DNA of 64,000 nt, taken from Comamonadaceae bacterium (GTDB lineage: Bacteria > Pseudomonadota > Gammaproteobacteria > Burkholderiales > Burkholderiaceae_C). Location of the stretch: positions 62,001 to 126,000 of the forward strand of contig JAIXSQ010000013.1 in NCBI GenBank assembly GCA_027484575.1, in the 5' to 3' direction. Under the pieces are notes generated by a model that searched no databases, was not told the DNA's origin, and worked only from the letters and a program-made list of their open reading frames with translations. Of this stretch, positions 10,545-18,770 are shown piece after piece. Position 1 is the stretch's first letter, and every line of letters begins with the position of its first letter. The translations under genes were made by a program, and so were the position numbers.

Positions 10545-10817
10545 ATGCAGATGCTTTATGACTCCGACGCCTTCGTCGTGGTGCACGTGCAGGCGAACGA
10601 ACCGGCCGACGGCGAGCCCGCGCCCGCCATTCCGCGCCACGGGTTCGAGATCGTCGACAAGCGCTCGAACAAGGAGGTCTACCTCGACGGTTCGTGGGCC
10701 GAGCTGTTCCAGCGGCAGATCAACGCCTGGCAGGAAGACACGCCCACCCAGGAAGAGGTCGAGGACACGCTGGACCGCTATGCCGAACTGGCGCAGAACC
10801 CGCTCGTGATGCACTGA
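10545..10817 (+). CDS. DUF3567 family protein
   Basis: This 90-residue soluble acidic protein begins MQMLYDSDAFVVVHV and contains GFEIVDKRSNKEVYLDGSWA, the hallmark of DUF3567, a small family largely confined to Burkholderiales. Function is unknown. The ATG at 10545 follows AAAGGA; a longer in-frame start is less likely because it departs from the conserved N-terminus. A TACGCT hexamer about 85 bases upstream could be its -10. A strong intrinsic-type terminator follows. Confidence 0.85.
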   Translation: MQMLYDSDAFVVVHVQANEPADGEPAPAIPRHGFEIVDKRSNKEVYLDGSWAELFQRQINAWQEDTPTQEEVEDTLDRYAELAQNPLVMH

Positions 10818-10839
10818 GCGCACGCCGCGCCCGCTGCCG

Positions 10840-10869
10840 ACGGCCCGCCTCGCGCGGGCCGTTTGCTTT
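10840..10869 (+). terminator. Rho-independent-like terminator after the DUF3567 gene
   Basis: A perfect nine-base stem (ACGGCCCGC / GCGGGCCGT) with a five-base loop is followed by TTTGCTTT. It lies between convergent genes and may work in both directions. Confidence 0.75.
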
Positions 10870-10872
10870 GGC

Positions 10873-11928
10873 TCAGCGCAGCAGGCCACGCCGCCACAGC
10901 GGCTCGACCAGCACCAGCACCGCCACCAGCCGGCAGACCTGGAAGGCCGTGACCACCGGCACGCCCAGCTGCAGCACCTTGGCGGTGATCGCCATCTCGG
11001 CGATGCCGCCGGGCGAGGTGCCCAGCACCATGGTGGGCACCGGCAGGCCGCTGGCCTGCGCGAGCAGCCAGGCGAAGCCCGCGCACACCGCCAGCATGGC
11101 GACCGTGCCCGCGGCCACCGCCGCCAGCCAGCGCGGCGCCGTGTGCACGAACTCGGCCCGGAAGCGCACCCCCAGGCTCACGCCGATCGCCAGCTGCGCG
11201 GCGTTGCTCAGCGCGCCGGGGATGGCCGACAGCTCGATGCCCGCCATGGTCAGGCCCATGGCGACCAGCAAGGCGCCCAGGAACCAGGGATTGGCGCGGC
11301 CCGTGCGCGCCAGCACCCAGGCGCCGGCGCCGGTGGCCGTGGCCAGCAGCGCCAGGCCGGCCGCATCGACGCTGCGCGGGCCGGCGACCGCCAGGTCGGT
11401 GCCGTGCAGGTCGAGCACGGTCATGGCCACCGGCAGCGTGAGCGTGACGATCAGCAGCCGCAGGCTGTGCGCCGCGGCCACCAGGTCGGTGCGGGCGCCG
11501 GCGCGTTCGGCCAGCAGCGTCATCTCCGACGCCCCGCCGATCGCCCCGGCGAAGAAGCTGGTGGCGCGCCGCTGCGCGTCGGTGCCGGGCAGGCGGCCCT
11601 CCAGCTGCCGGTGCAGCCAGCGGCCGAACAGCCAGCCCAGTGCCAGGGCCCAGGCGATGCCCAGCGCGATCGCCCACCACAGGCGGCCGACCAGGGCCGT
11701 CACCTGCGGCGTGAAGTACAGGCCCAGGGCGGTGCCGATCACCCACTGGCCCAGGTTGCGCAGCCGGGTGTCGCTCTGGGTGGATGCACCGGCCATGGAG
11801 GCCACGGCGGTCGCCAGCAGGGGGCCCAGCATCCAGGGCAGCGGCACGTGCAGCGCGGTGCAGGCAACGGCGGCGGCCGTCGCCAGGGCCAGCGTGGCGA
11901 CGGTGCGGAGCGGGGTGGGCCAGGTCAT
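10873..11928 (-). CDS. AbrB-family integral membrane protein
   Basis: This 351-residue protein is almost entirely hydrophobic, with about ten predicted membrane segments arranged as two similar halves. The motifs PWMLGPLLATA and, near residue 130, SFFAGAIGGASEMTLLAERAG fit the AbrB membrane family (often mislabelled ammonia monooxygenase); the second half repeats GTSPGGIAEMAITAKVL. In E. coli the relative is a regulator of aidB; transport substrates are not established. The ATG at 11928 was chosen because upstream in-frame residues are not hydrophobic. It is divergent from the ChaN-like gene with 25 bases between starts. Confidence 0.85.
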   Translation of the reverse strand: MTWPTPLRTVATLALATAAAVACTALHVPLPWMLGPLLATAVASMAGASTQSDTRLRNLGQWVIGTALGLYFTPQVTALVGRLWWAIALGIAWALALGWLFGRWLHRQLEGRLPGTDAQRRATSFFAGAIGGASEMTLLAERAGARTDLVAAAHSLRLLIVTLTLPVAMTVLDLHGTDLAVAGPRSVDAAGLALLATATGAGAWVLARTGRANPWFLGALLVAMGLTMAGIELSAIPGALSNAAQLAIGVSLGVRFRAEFVHTAPRWLAAVAAGTVAMLAVCAGFAWLLAQASGLPVPTMVLGTSPGGIAEMAITAKVLQLGVPVVTAFQVCRLVAVLVLVEPLWRRGLLR

Positions 11929-11953
11929 CGGGAGGGCGCCGTAGTATCGGCCC

Positions 11954-12739
11954 ATGCGCGCACCCACCCGCCGCCGCTTCCTGACGCTGGCCTGCGGCGC
12001 CGGCACGGCCGCCCTGGGCGCGTGCGCGGCCGCGCCGTCGACACCCACCGGGAATGCCGACGTGGCTGCCGCCCTCGCGCCGGCCGACCTGCTGCTGCTG
12101 GGCGAGCAGCACGACGACCCGCAGCACCAGGAGCGCCACCGCGCGGTGGTGCAGGCGCTGGCCGCGCAGGGCCGGCTCGCGGCACTGGCGCTGGAGATGG
12201 CCGAGCAGGGCGCATCGACCGCCGGCCTGCCGCGCGCCGCCGATGCCGCCACCGTGCGCGCCGCCCTGCGCTGGGACGAGGCCGGCTGGCCGTGGGCGGC
12301 CTACGGGCCGGCGATCCTCGCCGCCGTGGCGCAGGGCGTGCCGGTGCTGGGGGCCAACCTGCCGCGCGGCGGCATGCGCGCCGCGATGGCCGACACCGCG
12401 CTCGACGCGACGCTCGATCCCGCCGCCCTGGCCGCCCAGCGCGACGCGATCCGCGCCGGGCATTGCGACCTGCTGCCGGCGGGCCAGCTCGCACCGATGG
12501 CCCGCATCCAGCTCGCGCGCGACCGGGCCATGGCCGCGACGCTGGTGCAGGCGGCGGTGCCCGGCCGCACCGTGGTGCTGCTGGCCGGGGCCGGCCATGT
12601 GGACACGCAACTCGGGGTGCCGCGCCACCTGCCGCCCGGCCTGCAGGTGCGGACGGTGCGCTGGCCGGCCTCGGGCCGCGCGCCCGCGGTGGACCACTGC
12701 GCAGGGCTGCGCGAGCGCTTCGGGCGGCCGGCGTCCTGA
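11954..12739 (+). CDS. ChaN-family lipoprotein (haem-binding, DUF399)
   Basis: This 261-residue protein has a twin-arginine-like N-terminus (RRRFL) and a lipobox ending LGAC, with Cys 24 as predicted lipidated residue. The mature domain contains the family motif LLLLGEQHDDPQHQ, LALEMAEQG and the C-terminal VVLLAGAGHVDTQLGVP. ChaN of Campylobacter is an iron-regulated outer-membrane lipoprotein that binds haem cofacially, so haem or iron handling is likely. No haem transport genes are nearby. A TAGTAT hexamer sits six bases before the ATG and no ribosome site is visible. Confidence 0.85.
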   Translation: MRAPTRRRFLTLACGAGTAALGACAAAPSTPTGNADVAAALAPADLLLLGEQHDDPQHQERHRAVVQALAAQGRLAALALEMAEQGASTAGLPRAADAATVRAALRWDEAGWPWAAYGPAILAAVAQGVPVLGANLPRGGMRAAMADTALDATLDPAALAAQRDAIRAGHCDLLPAGQLAPMARIQLARDRAMAATLVQAAVPGRTVVLLAGAGHVDTQLGVPRHLPPGLQVRTVRWPASGRAPAVDHCAGLRERFGRPAS

Positions 12740-12743
12740 GGGC

Positions 12744-13466
12744 TCAGCGGGCGGCCGGGCCGAGCACGCCGTCCAGCCAGCCCGCCGAGGTGCTCGAGCC
12801 CGGATGCGCGTGGTAGATGCAGGTGCGTCGCTCCAGCGAGACCAGGCAGCGGAAGCGCGGCATCGTGTGCCGCGCCAGCACCTCGTCGGCATGCAGCAGG
12901 TCGGCGCCCGGCAGCCCGAAGTCGGCCAGCAGCTGCTGGGCGAACGGACGCGTGAAGCACAGGCTGCCGCTCATGCCGCCCGGCGCATGCGAGGTGAAGT
13001 CGGTGACCGGCTCGTGGTGCCACTGGCCGGGCCGGGTGTAGAGCAGGCCGACGCGGCGCGCCACCGAGCAGTCGTGCCCGGCCAGTTCCGCGAGCCCGGC
13101 CTCCACGTGGCCGCGCAGGTACAGGTCGTCGTGGTCGACCCAGAAGAAGTGGCTGCAGCCCTGCGCGAGCAGCCAGCGCAGCGGCACCCCGTACCAGGCG
13201 TGCTCGGGCAGGCGCTCGGGCGTGTGCAGCCAGACCAGGCGGAACGGCAGCTGCAGGTCCGTCACCGCCCAGGCGTAGGGCTGCGGATGCCCGTTCTGGT
13301 GGACGCACACCAGGTCGGGCGGGCGCGACTGCGCGGCCAGCTGCAGCACGCAGGCGCGCGCCAGGTCGGGCCGGTTGTAGGTGGGCAGCAGCACGCCCAC
13401 CCGTGCGCCATCGGGCGCCGTGCCGCCGGGGGCGGCGGCGGGCGCGGACGGCTCGCCGGCGCGCAT
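12744..13466 (-). CDS. Family 2-like glycosyltransferase
   Basis: This 240-residue protein contains VGVLLPTYNRPDLA at the nucleotide-binding start and FFWVDHDDLYLRGHVEAGL, where DHDD is the likely DxD metal-binding motif, followed by a short acceptor region with HADEVLARHTMPRF. This matches GT-A fold family 2 enzymes, somewhat shorter than usual. The start overlaps the aminotransferase stop (TGATG), so the two are cotranscribed. Donor and acceptor are unknown, and no polysaccharide cluster surrounds it. Confidence 0.75.
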   Translation of the reverse strand: MRAGEPSAPAAAPGGTAPDGARVGVLLPTYNRPDLARACVLQLAAQSRPPDLVCVHQNGHPQPYAWAVTDLQLPFRLVWLHTPERLPEHAWYGVPLRWLLAQGCSHFFWVDHDDLYLRGHVEAGLAELAGHDCSVARRVGLLYTRPGQWHHEPVTDFTSHAPGGMSGSLCFTRPFAQQLLADFGLPGADLLHADEVLARHTMPRFRCLVSLERRTCIYHAHPGSSTSAGWLDGVLGPAAR

Positions 13467-14800
13467 CAGGCGTGGCGGCGGATGGCGTCGGCCAGCGTGT
13501 TGACCAGCTGGTCGATGTGCGCGCGCTCGACGATGTACGGCGGCGCGATCACCACCGTGTCGCCGGCCGGCCGCACCAGCGAGCCGTGCTGCCAGCAGTC
13601 CAGGAAGATGTCGTAGGCGCGCTTGCCCGGCTTGCCGGCGATGGGGGCGAGCTCGACCGCCGCCGCCAGGCCCAGGCTGCGGATGCCGATCACGTTGGGA
13701 AGTCCTTTGAAGGTGCCGTGGAAGGCATCGCCCAGCACCCGGCCCATGGTGCCGGCGCGCTCGAACAGGCCCTCGTCGCGGTACAGGTCCAGCGTGGCGA
13801 CCGCCGCGGCGCAGGCCACCGGGTGGCCCGAGTAGGTGTAGCCGTGGAAGAACTCGATCACGTGCTCGGGCGCATCGGTGGCCATGAGCTGCTCGTACAG
13901 CTTCTCGCGCACGATCACGCCGCCCAGCGGGATCACGCCGTTGGTGACGCACTTGGCGAAGTTCAGCATGTCGGGCACCACGCCGTAGAAGTCGGCGCCG
14001 AAGGGCACGCCCAGGCGGCCGAAGCCGGTGATGACCTCGTCGAAGATCAGCAGGATGCCGTGCCTGTCGCAGATCTCGCGCAGGCGCTGCAGGTAGCCCT
14101 TGGGCGGGATGTACCAGCCGGCCGAGCCCGCGATCGGCTCGACGATCACCGCGGCCACGTTGGACGGGTCGTGCAGCGGCAGGATGCGCTGCTCCAGCTC
14201 CAGCAGGGGGTCCTCGTCCCAGACCGGCTCCTGGTGGTGGATGTAGGCGTGGCGGACCGGGTCGTGGATGAAGCGCAGGTGGTCCACCCGCGGCAGCAGC
14301 GCGGTGCCGAACGCCTTGCGGTTGGCCGGGATGCCGCCGACGCTCATGCCGCCGAAGCCCACGCCGTGGTAGCCGCGCTCGCGGCCGATGAACACGGTGC
14401 GGTGGCCTTCGCCGCGCGCGCGGTGGTAGGCCAGCGCGAGCTTGAGCGATGTGTCGGCCGCCTCGGAGCCCGAGTTGCAGAACAGCACCTTGGACAGGTC
14501 GCCGGGCGCCAGCTGCGCGATGCGCTCGGCGGCCAGGAAGGCCTGGTCGTTGCTCGCCTGGAACGCGGTGGCGTAGTCCAGCGTGCCCAGCTGGCGGGTG
14601 ATGGCGTCGTTGATCGGCTTGCGGTTGTGGCCGGCGCCCACGCACCACAGGCTGGAGATGCCGTCGACGATGCGCTGGCCCTCGTGGGTGGTGAAGTGCA
14701 TGCCGTCGGCAGCGGTGAACACGCGCGGCTGCTTGCGGAAATGGCGGTTGGGGGTGAAGGGCAGCCACTGGCTGTCCATCCGCAGGTCGTTGGCTCCCAT
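13466..14800 (-). CDS. Class III aminotransferase, omega-amino acid:pyruvate type
   Basis: This 444-residue PLP enzyme shows all class III landmarks: FCNSGSEAADTSLKLA, GYHGVGFGGMSVGG, the PLP-nitrogen Asp in LIFDEVITGFGR (D254) and the Schiff-base lysine in FAKCVTNGVIPLGG (K283). The N-terminal WLPFTPNRHFRKQPR and substrate-side motifs resemble beta-alanine/omega-amino acid--pyruvate transaminases, which move an amino group from beta-alanine or other omega-amines to pyruvate. The exact amine donor is inferred. It is followed directly by the overlapping glycosyltransferase gene. Confidence 0.92.
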   Translation of the reverse strand: MGANDLRMDSQWLPFTPNRHFRKQPRVFTAADGMHFTTHEGQRIVDGISSLWCVGAGHNRKPINDAITRQLGTLDYATAFQASNDQAFLAAERIAQLAPGDLSKVLFCNSGSEAADTSLKLALAYHRARGEGHRTVFIGRERGYHGVGFGGMSVGGIPANRKAFGTALLPRVDHLRFIHDPVRHAYIHHQEPVWDEDPLLELEQRILPLHDPSNVAAVIVEPIAGSAGWYIPPKGYLQRLREICDRHGILLIFDEVITGFGRLGVPFGADFYGVVPDMLNFAKCVTNGVIPLGGVIVREKLYEQLMATDAPEHVIEFFHGYTYSGHPVACAAAVATLDLYRDEGLFERAGTMGRVLGDAFHGTFKGLPNVIGIRSLGLAAAVELAPIAGKPGKRAYDIFLDCWQHGSLVRPAGDTVVIAPPYIVERAHIDQLVNTLADAIRRHA

Positions 14801-14829
14801 GGCCGGACTCCTTGATGCCTGGAAAGGGG

Positions 14830-15576
14830 TTACTGCAGCGCGCCGAACACGCGGCGCAGGATGTCGCTGCCGGCCCCCACGGGGTCGCGGCGGATCTTCT
14901 TCTCCTCGTCGCCGATCACCAAGTACAGGCCATCGAGCGCCTTGCGGGTGACGTAGCGGTCGATGCCCGCATCCTCGCCCTTGAGCAGCCCCATCGAGGC
15001 CGCCTTGCCCGCGACCTGGTCGTAGCGCTGCGCCAGCCCCACCTGGGCCACCGCCTGCCTGACCTTGGGCAGGAAGGACTCGGCCAGCGGCGCGCGGGTC
15101 CTGCCGGCGAAGAAGTCGGTGACCGAGGTGTCGCCGCCGGCGAGGATGGTCTTCGCGTCCTGGACGCTCATGGTGCGCACGGCGTCCACCAGCAGGTTCC
15201 GGGCCAGCGGCACGGCGGACTCGGCGGCGCGGTTGATGGTGAGCTCCAGCTCGTCGAGCTGGCGGCCCTGGCCCAGCGCCTTCATCAGCTTGCCGGCCTC
15301 GCGAAGCGGGTCGGGCAGCGGGATGCGCACCCTCGGGTTGGCCCAGAAGCCGTCGGCCACGCCCAGCAGCCGGACCGCGTTGACGGCGCCGGTCTCGAGC
15401 GCGGCCTTCAGGCCCCGGGAAGCATCGGCCTCGCTGAGCGCGGCCAGGCCCGAGGCGCGGGCGGGCAGCACGGCGGCCAGGGGCCAGGCGGCGGCCAGCA
15501 GGAGCAACGGGCGGCGGGACGGGTGCAGGGCGGCGGGCGGGTGCCTGCGGGACGCAGCGCGGGAGTCGGGATGCAT
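14830..15576 (-). CDS. DUF4197 family exported protein
   Basis: This 248-residue protein has a positively charged N-terminus, a hydrophobic signal stretch (LLLLAAAWPLAAVLPARAS) and a helical DUF4197 domain: GLKAALETGAVNAVRLLG, FWANPRVRIPLPDPLR, then AAESAVPLARNLLVDAVRTM and GDTSVTDFFAGRTRAPL. Family members are secreted or periplasmic proteins of unknown function. The ATG at 15576 was taken because it starts the signal peptide; an earlier in-frame start would overlap the divergent purU promoter. It lies upstream of the aminotransferase in the same direction. Confidence 0.8.
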   Translation of the reverse strand: MHPDSRAASRRHPPAALHPSRRPLLLLAAAWPLAAVLPARASGLAALSEADASRGLKAALETGAVNAVRLLGVADGFWANPRVRIPLPDPLREAGKLMKALGQGRQLDELELTINRAAESAVPLARNLLVDAVRTMSVQDAKTILAGGDTSVTDFFAGRTRAPLAESFLPKVRQAVAQVGLAQRYDQVAGKAASMGLLKGEDAGIDRYVTRKALDGLYLVIGDEEKKIRRDPVGAGSDILRRVFGALQ

Positions 15577-15608
15577 GGCTGCCGATGATGCCCGCCCCGG
15601 TGCTTTGC

Positions 15609-15614
15609 GACAAT
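15609..15614 (+). promoter_or_regulatory. -10-like GACAAT close to the purU start
   Basis: GACAAT ends nine bases before the purU ATG, with no Shine-Dalgarno sequence between, as expected for a nearly leaderless transcript. No good -35 is present. Confidence 0.35.
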
Positions 15615-15623
15615 CGCGCACCC

Positions 15624-16472
15624 ATGACGACTGCCTACATCCTCACCCTCTCGTGCCCCGACAAGCCGGGCATCGTGCACGCGGTCAGCGGCTTCCTGTT
15701 CGAGCGCGGCGGCAACATCGAGGAAGCGGCCCAGTACAACGACCACGCCACCGGCCTGTTCTTCATGCGGGTGCAGTTCGGCTGCGACCGCGTGCCGGCC
15801 GACGAGCTGCGTGCCCAGCTGGCCGCCTTCGCCGAGCCGTTCGGCATGCGCTGGCAGCTGCATGCGGCCGGCCAGCCGATGCGCACGGTGATCTTCGTCA
15901 GCCGCGAGGGCCACTGCCTGAACGACCTGCTGTTCCGGTGGAAGAGCGGCCTGCTGCCGGTGGACATCGCGGCGATCGTGAGCAACCACCGCGACTTCTA
16001 CCAGCTGGCCGCCAGCTACAACGTGCCCTTCCACCACATCCCGGTGACCGCCGCCACCAAGGCGCAGGCCGAGGAGCGGCAGCTGGAGGTGATCGCCGCC
16101 GAGCGCGCCGACCTGGTGGTGCTGGCGCGCTACATGCAGATCCTGTCCGACCCGATGTGCCGCCAGCTGGCCGGGCGCGCGATCAACATCCACCACAGCT
16201 TCCTGCCCAGCTTCAAGGGCGCCAAGCCCTACTACCAGGCGCACGACCGCGGCGTGAAGCTGATCGGCGCCACCGCCCACTACGTGACGGCCGACCTGGA
16301 CGAGGGGCCGATCATCGAGCAGGACGTGGCCCGGGCGGATCATGCGCACACCGTCGAGGCCCTGACCGCCGTCGGCCGCGACACCGAGAGCCAGGTGCTG
16401 GCCCGCGCGGTGAAGTGGCACGGCGAGCACCGCGTGCTGCTCAACGGGCACAAGACGGTGATCTTCCGGTGA
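15624..16472 (+). CDS. purU: Formyltetrahydrofolate deformylase
   Basis: This 282-residue enzyme hydrolyses 10-formyl-THF to formate and THF, balancing one-carbon pools and feeding formate to purine synthesis. The N-terminal ACT domain (about residues 1-80) begins ILTLSCPDKPGIVHAVSGFL; the C-terminal formyltransferase-like domain has ILSDPMCRQLAGRAINIHHS and FLPSFKGAKPY with catalytic-site His and Asp residues. Length matches PurU. It is divergent from the DUF4197 gene. Confidence 0.95.
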   Translation: MTTAYILTLSCPDKPGIVHAVSGFLFERGGNIEEAAQYNDHATGLFFMRVQFGCDRVPADELRAQLAAFAEPFGMRWQLHAAGQPMRTVIFVSREGHCLNDLLFRWKSGLLPVDIAAIVSNHRDFYQLAASYNVPFHHIPVTAATKAQAEERQLEVIAAERADLVVLARYMQILSDPMCRQLAGRAINIHHSFLPSFKGAKPYYQAHDRGVKLIGATAHYVTADLDEGPIIEQDVARADHAHTVEALTAVGRDTESQVLARAVKWHGEHRVLLNGHKTVIFR

Positions 16473-16486
16473 CGCGCTCTCCCGCC

Positions 16487-16562
16487 GTCATGCCCGCGCA
16501 GGCGGGCGTCCACGCTGCGACACGGCGCTCGTTCGTGGGTCCCCGCCTGCGCGGGGACGACG
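16487..16562 (+). repeat. Extragenic palindromic (REP-like) element, copy 1
   Basis: A bipartite element begins GTCATGCCCGCGCAGGCGGG (left hairpin) and ends GTCCCCGCCTGCGCGGGGAC (right hairpin). Two related copies lie at 35061 and 40915, in the same orientation. This copy sits between purU and the LysR gene. Such elements are common between genes of Burkholderiales and may limit read-through or affect mRNA decay. Confidence 0.8.
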
Positions 16563-16580
16563 CAGCCGACTGATGCCCCC

Positions 16581-17447
16581 ATGGCCTCGCGCATCCCCCC
16601 CATCCAGTGCCTGCTGACCTTCGAGGCGCTGGCGCGGCTGCGCTCGGTCACGCAGGCGGCCGACGAGCTGTGCGTGACGCCCAGCGCGGTCAGCCACCGG
16701 GTGCGCCAGCTCGAGCAGATCATCGGCACCAAGCTGTTCGGCCGCGCCGACTTCTCGCTGACCACCGAGGGCAGCGAGTACCTGGCGCACGTGCGCGAAG
16801 GGCTGGCCAGCCTGGAGCGCTTCCCGGGCACCGGCAGCTCGCCGGGCAAGCGCAAGCTGCGGGTGGCGGTCACGCCCACCTTCTCGCGCTCGGTGCTGAT
16901 GCCGCGGCTGCGCGCCTTCATCGAGGCCTATCCCGAGATCGACCTGACGCTGCAGGTGTCGATCCCGCTGCTGGACGTGGTGGCCGAGGACGCCGACCTG
17001 ATGGTGCGCTTCGGCACCGGCCGCTACGCCGACGTCGAGCACCTGTGCCTGCTGACGGACGAGGTCACGCCCTTGGCGGCGCCGGACTTCGTGCGCCAGC
17101 ACGGGCCCTTCGACACCGTCGAGGAACTGGTCGCGGCCAAGCTGATCCGCAGTCCGCTGGAGCCCTGGCGGACCTGGTTTCTGGCCCACGGGGTGGACGC
17201 GAGCGAGCCCGAGGGCTCGAGCTTCAACGACATCGGCCTGATGTGCGACGCGGCGGCGCAGGGCCTGGGCATCGCACTGGTGCGGCTCAAGCTGGGCCAG
17301 CCCTGGCTGGACAACGGCACGCTGGTGCGGCTGTCGCCGCGCAACGTGCCCAGCCCGCACGCGCACTACCTGTGCTGGCGCACCGGCGCCATGGACCGCT
17401 GGGAGTGCGCCGCCTTCGCCGAGTGGCTCAAGACCAGCCTGGCCTGA
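16581..17447 (+). CDS. LysR-family transcriptional regulator (GcvA-like)
   Basis: This 288-residue protein has an N-terminal winged helix (about residues 7-65) with the recognition helix in ADELCVTPSAVSHRVRQLE and LFGR after it, then a periplasmic-binding-protein-like effector domain from about residue 90. The sequence style (QCLLTFEALARLRSVTQAA) is that of the GcvA/AmpR branch. No gene is divergently placed against it, so its target is not evident. It is preceded by a palindromic repeat and runs convergent with the thioesterase gene, four bases apart. Confidence 0.9.
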   Translation: MASRIPPIQCLLTFEALARLRSVTQAADELCVTPSAVSHRVRQLEQIIGTKLFGRADFSLTTEGSEYLAHVREGLASLERFPGTGSSPGKRKLRVAVTPTFSRSVLMPRLRAFIEAYPEIDLTLQVSIPLLDVVAEDADLMVRFGTGRYADVEHLCLLTDEVTPLAAPDFVRQHGPFDTVEELVAAKLIRSPLEPWRTWFLAHGVDASEPEGSSFNDIGLMCDAAAQGLGIALVRLKLGQPWLDNGTLVRLSPRNVPSPHAHYLCWRTGAMDRWECAAFAEWLKTSLA

Positions 17448-17451
17448 GCGC

Positions 17452-17910
17452 TCAGCCCGCCTGCACCGGATAGGGGCGGCAGGTGGTGGTGGCCACCGCC
17501 ACCAGGGTCGCGGTCCCGCCGGCCACGGCCCACACCTTCGCGGTCGAGACCGCGTGCGACTTGCCCACCTGCACGGCCTCGCCCACCGCCAGCAGCCGCT
17601 CGCCCACCGCCGGCGCCAGGTGGTGCACCTCGTAGCCCGTCGTCGCCGCCGCCCAGCCGGCCGGCAGCGTGCTGGCAGCGGCACTCACGCCCGCGTAGTC
17701 GGCCAGCAGGCCCACGTAGCCGCCCTGCACCAAGCGGCCGTCGACCGTCAGGGCGGGCACCACCGGCAGCTCGAGCGCGGAGCGGCCGCCGGGCGCGAAG
17801 CCCAGCACGCGCAGGCCCGCATGGCGCGAGGCGGGCATGGCCGCGATGCCGGCGGCGAGGTCGGGACGCAGGCCGGTGTCCAGGCCGGGCAGGGGATCGT
17901 TCGGGTTCAA
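17452..17910 (-). CDS. PaaI-type hotdog-fold thioesterase
   Basis: The 152-residue protein has the layout of PaaI/YdiI thioesterases: a first strand with LRVLGFAPGGRSALELPV, the helix region VQGGYVGLLADYAGVSAAAS, where the Asp is the likely catalytic acid, and a second half with TGYEVHHLAPAVGERL. Such enzymes hydrolyse acyl-CoA thioesters in the cytoplasm. Its ATG overlaps the ECF sigma gene stop by four bases (ATGA), so it is the last gene of a three-gene unit. Substrate and link to the sigma factor are unknown. Confidence 0.8.
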   Translation of the reverse strand: MNPNDPLPGLDTGLRPDLAAGIAAMPASRHAGLRVLGFAPGGRSALELPVVPALTVDGRLVQGGYVGLLADYAGVSAAASTLPAGWAAATTGYEVHHLAPAVGERLLAVGEAVQVGKSHAVSTAKVWAVAGGTATLVAVATTTCRPYPVQAG

Positions 17911-18770
17911 TGCGGTGCTCCTCGCAGGTGGGTGAGGCCGGGGCCGGCCAGGACGGCGCGGATCGCGCCCAGCAGCGCCTGGGGCGCCTGGTAGTCGGGA
18001 TGGGACCGCAGCACGCCGGCGATGCCGCTCAGGCGGCCGACCTCGTCCAGCGCGCGGGCGGCCGCCTCGCGCTCGGCCGGCGCCAGGGCCAGGGTGGCGG
18101 GCGGCCGCGGTCGGCCCAGGCGTTCCAGCTTGCGCAGGGCGTGCACCTGGGTGTCGCAGCGGCAGGCCGCGGCCTCGCTGGCCAGGCCGCAGTGGGCACC
18201 TGCGAACTCCTCCAGCGCCTGCCGCGCGCGCGACAGCCGCTTGCGGTAGGCCGCCGGCGTGATGCCCAGCACCTGCGCGGCCTCGTCGGAGGAGAGGCCG
18301 AAGGTGGCGTCCAGCACCCAGGCCAGGCGGTGGTCACGGTCCAGGCGCATCAGCATGCCCTGGGTGCAGGTGACGGCCAGCTCGCGCGCGGCGGCCTGGT
18401 CCTCGGGGGTGAGCGCCTGGCCCCGCGTCTGGCCGGCCAGCGCCACGCCCGCCGCCAGGTCGCCGGCCAGCGCCTCCAGCGAGACCTGCGGCCACTCGCG
18501 GGTCCGCGTGGAGGCGTCGAGCAGGTGGCGCCGCGCGATCTGCCACACCCAGGTGCCCAGGGCCGACTCCCCGCGGAAGCTGCCCAGGTGCGTCACCACC
18601 TTCAGCAGGATCTCCTGCGTGGCATCGCGGGCGTCCTCGCGGTGGCCGAGCATGCGCATGGCCAGGTTGAACACGCCGGGCTGCAAGGCCTCGAGCAGGG
18701 CGTCCACGGCGGCCAGCTCGCCGGCGCGGGCACGCGCCAGCAGCTCGGGGGCGATGGCGGGCAGGCTCAT
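17907..18770 (-). CDS. ECF-type sigma factor with C-terminal cysteine cluster
   Basis: This 287-residue protein has region sigma-2 (about residues 15-90: DARDATQEILLKVVTHLGSF, WVWQIARRHLLD) and sigma-4 (about 140-190: LSSDEAAQVLGITPAAYRKR). After sigma-4 comes a Cys motif, C194-GL and C203-x-C205, then about 80 further residues. ECF factors with such a C-terminal extension exist and usually lack a classical anti-sigma factor; none is seen here. Its ATG overlaps the preceding secreted-protein gene stop, and the thioesterase follows with overlap. It probably controls transcription of its own unit, but no target promoter was identified. Confidence 0.82.
   Translation of the reverse strand: MSLPAIAPELLARARAGELAAVDALLEALQPGVFNLAMRMLGHREDARDATQEILLKVVTHLGSFRGESALGTWVWQIARRHLLDASTRTREWPQVSLEALAGDLAAGVALAGQTRGQALTPEDQAAARELAVTCTQGMLMRLDRDHRLAWVLDATFGLSSDEAAQVLGITPAAYRKRLSRARQALEEFAGAHCGLASEAAACRCDTQVHALRKLERLGRPRPPATLALAPAEREAAARALDEVGRLSGIAGVLRSHPDYQAPQALLGAIRAVLAGPGLTHLRGAPH

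Noticed and set aside
12744-14800. Sugar-biosynthesis or polysaccharide cluster (aminotransferase plus glycosyltransferase)
   Set aside because: The aminotransferase is an omega-amino acid:pyruvate class III type, not a sugar aminotransferase, and no other polysaccharide genes are near.
16487-16562. Intrinsic terminator of purU
   Set aside because: The hairpins belong to a dispersed palindrome family with copies elsewhere and no T-run follows; any termination role is secondary.
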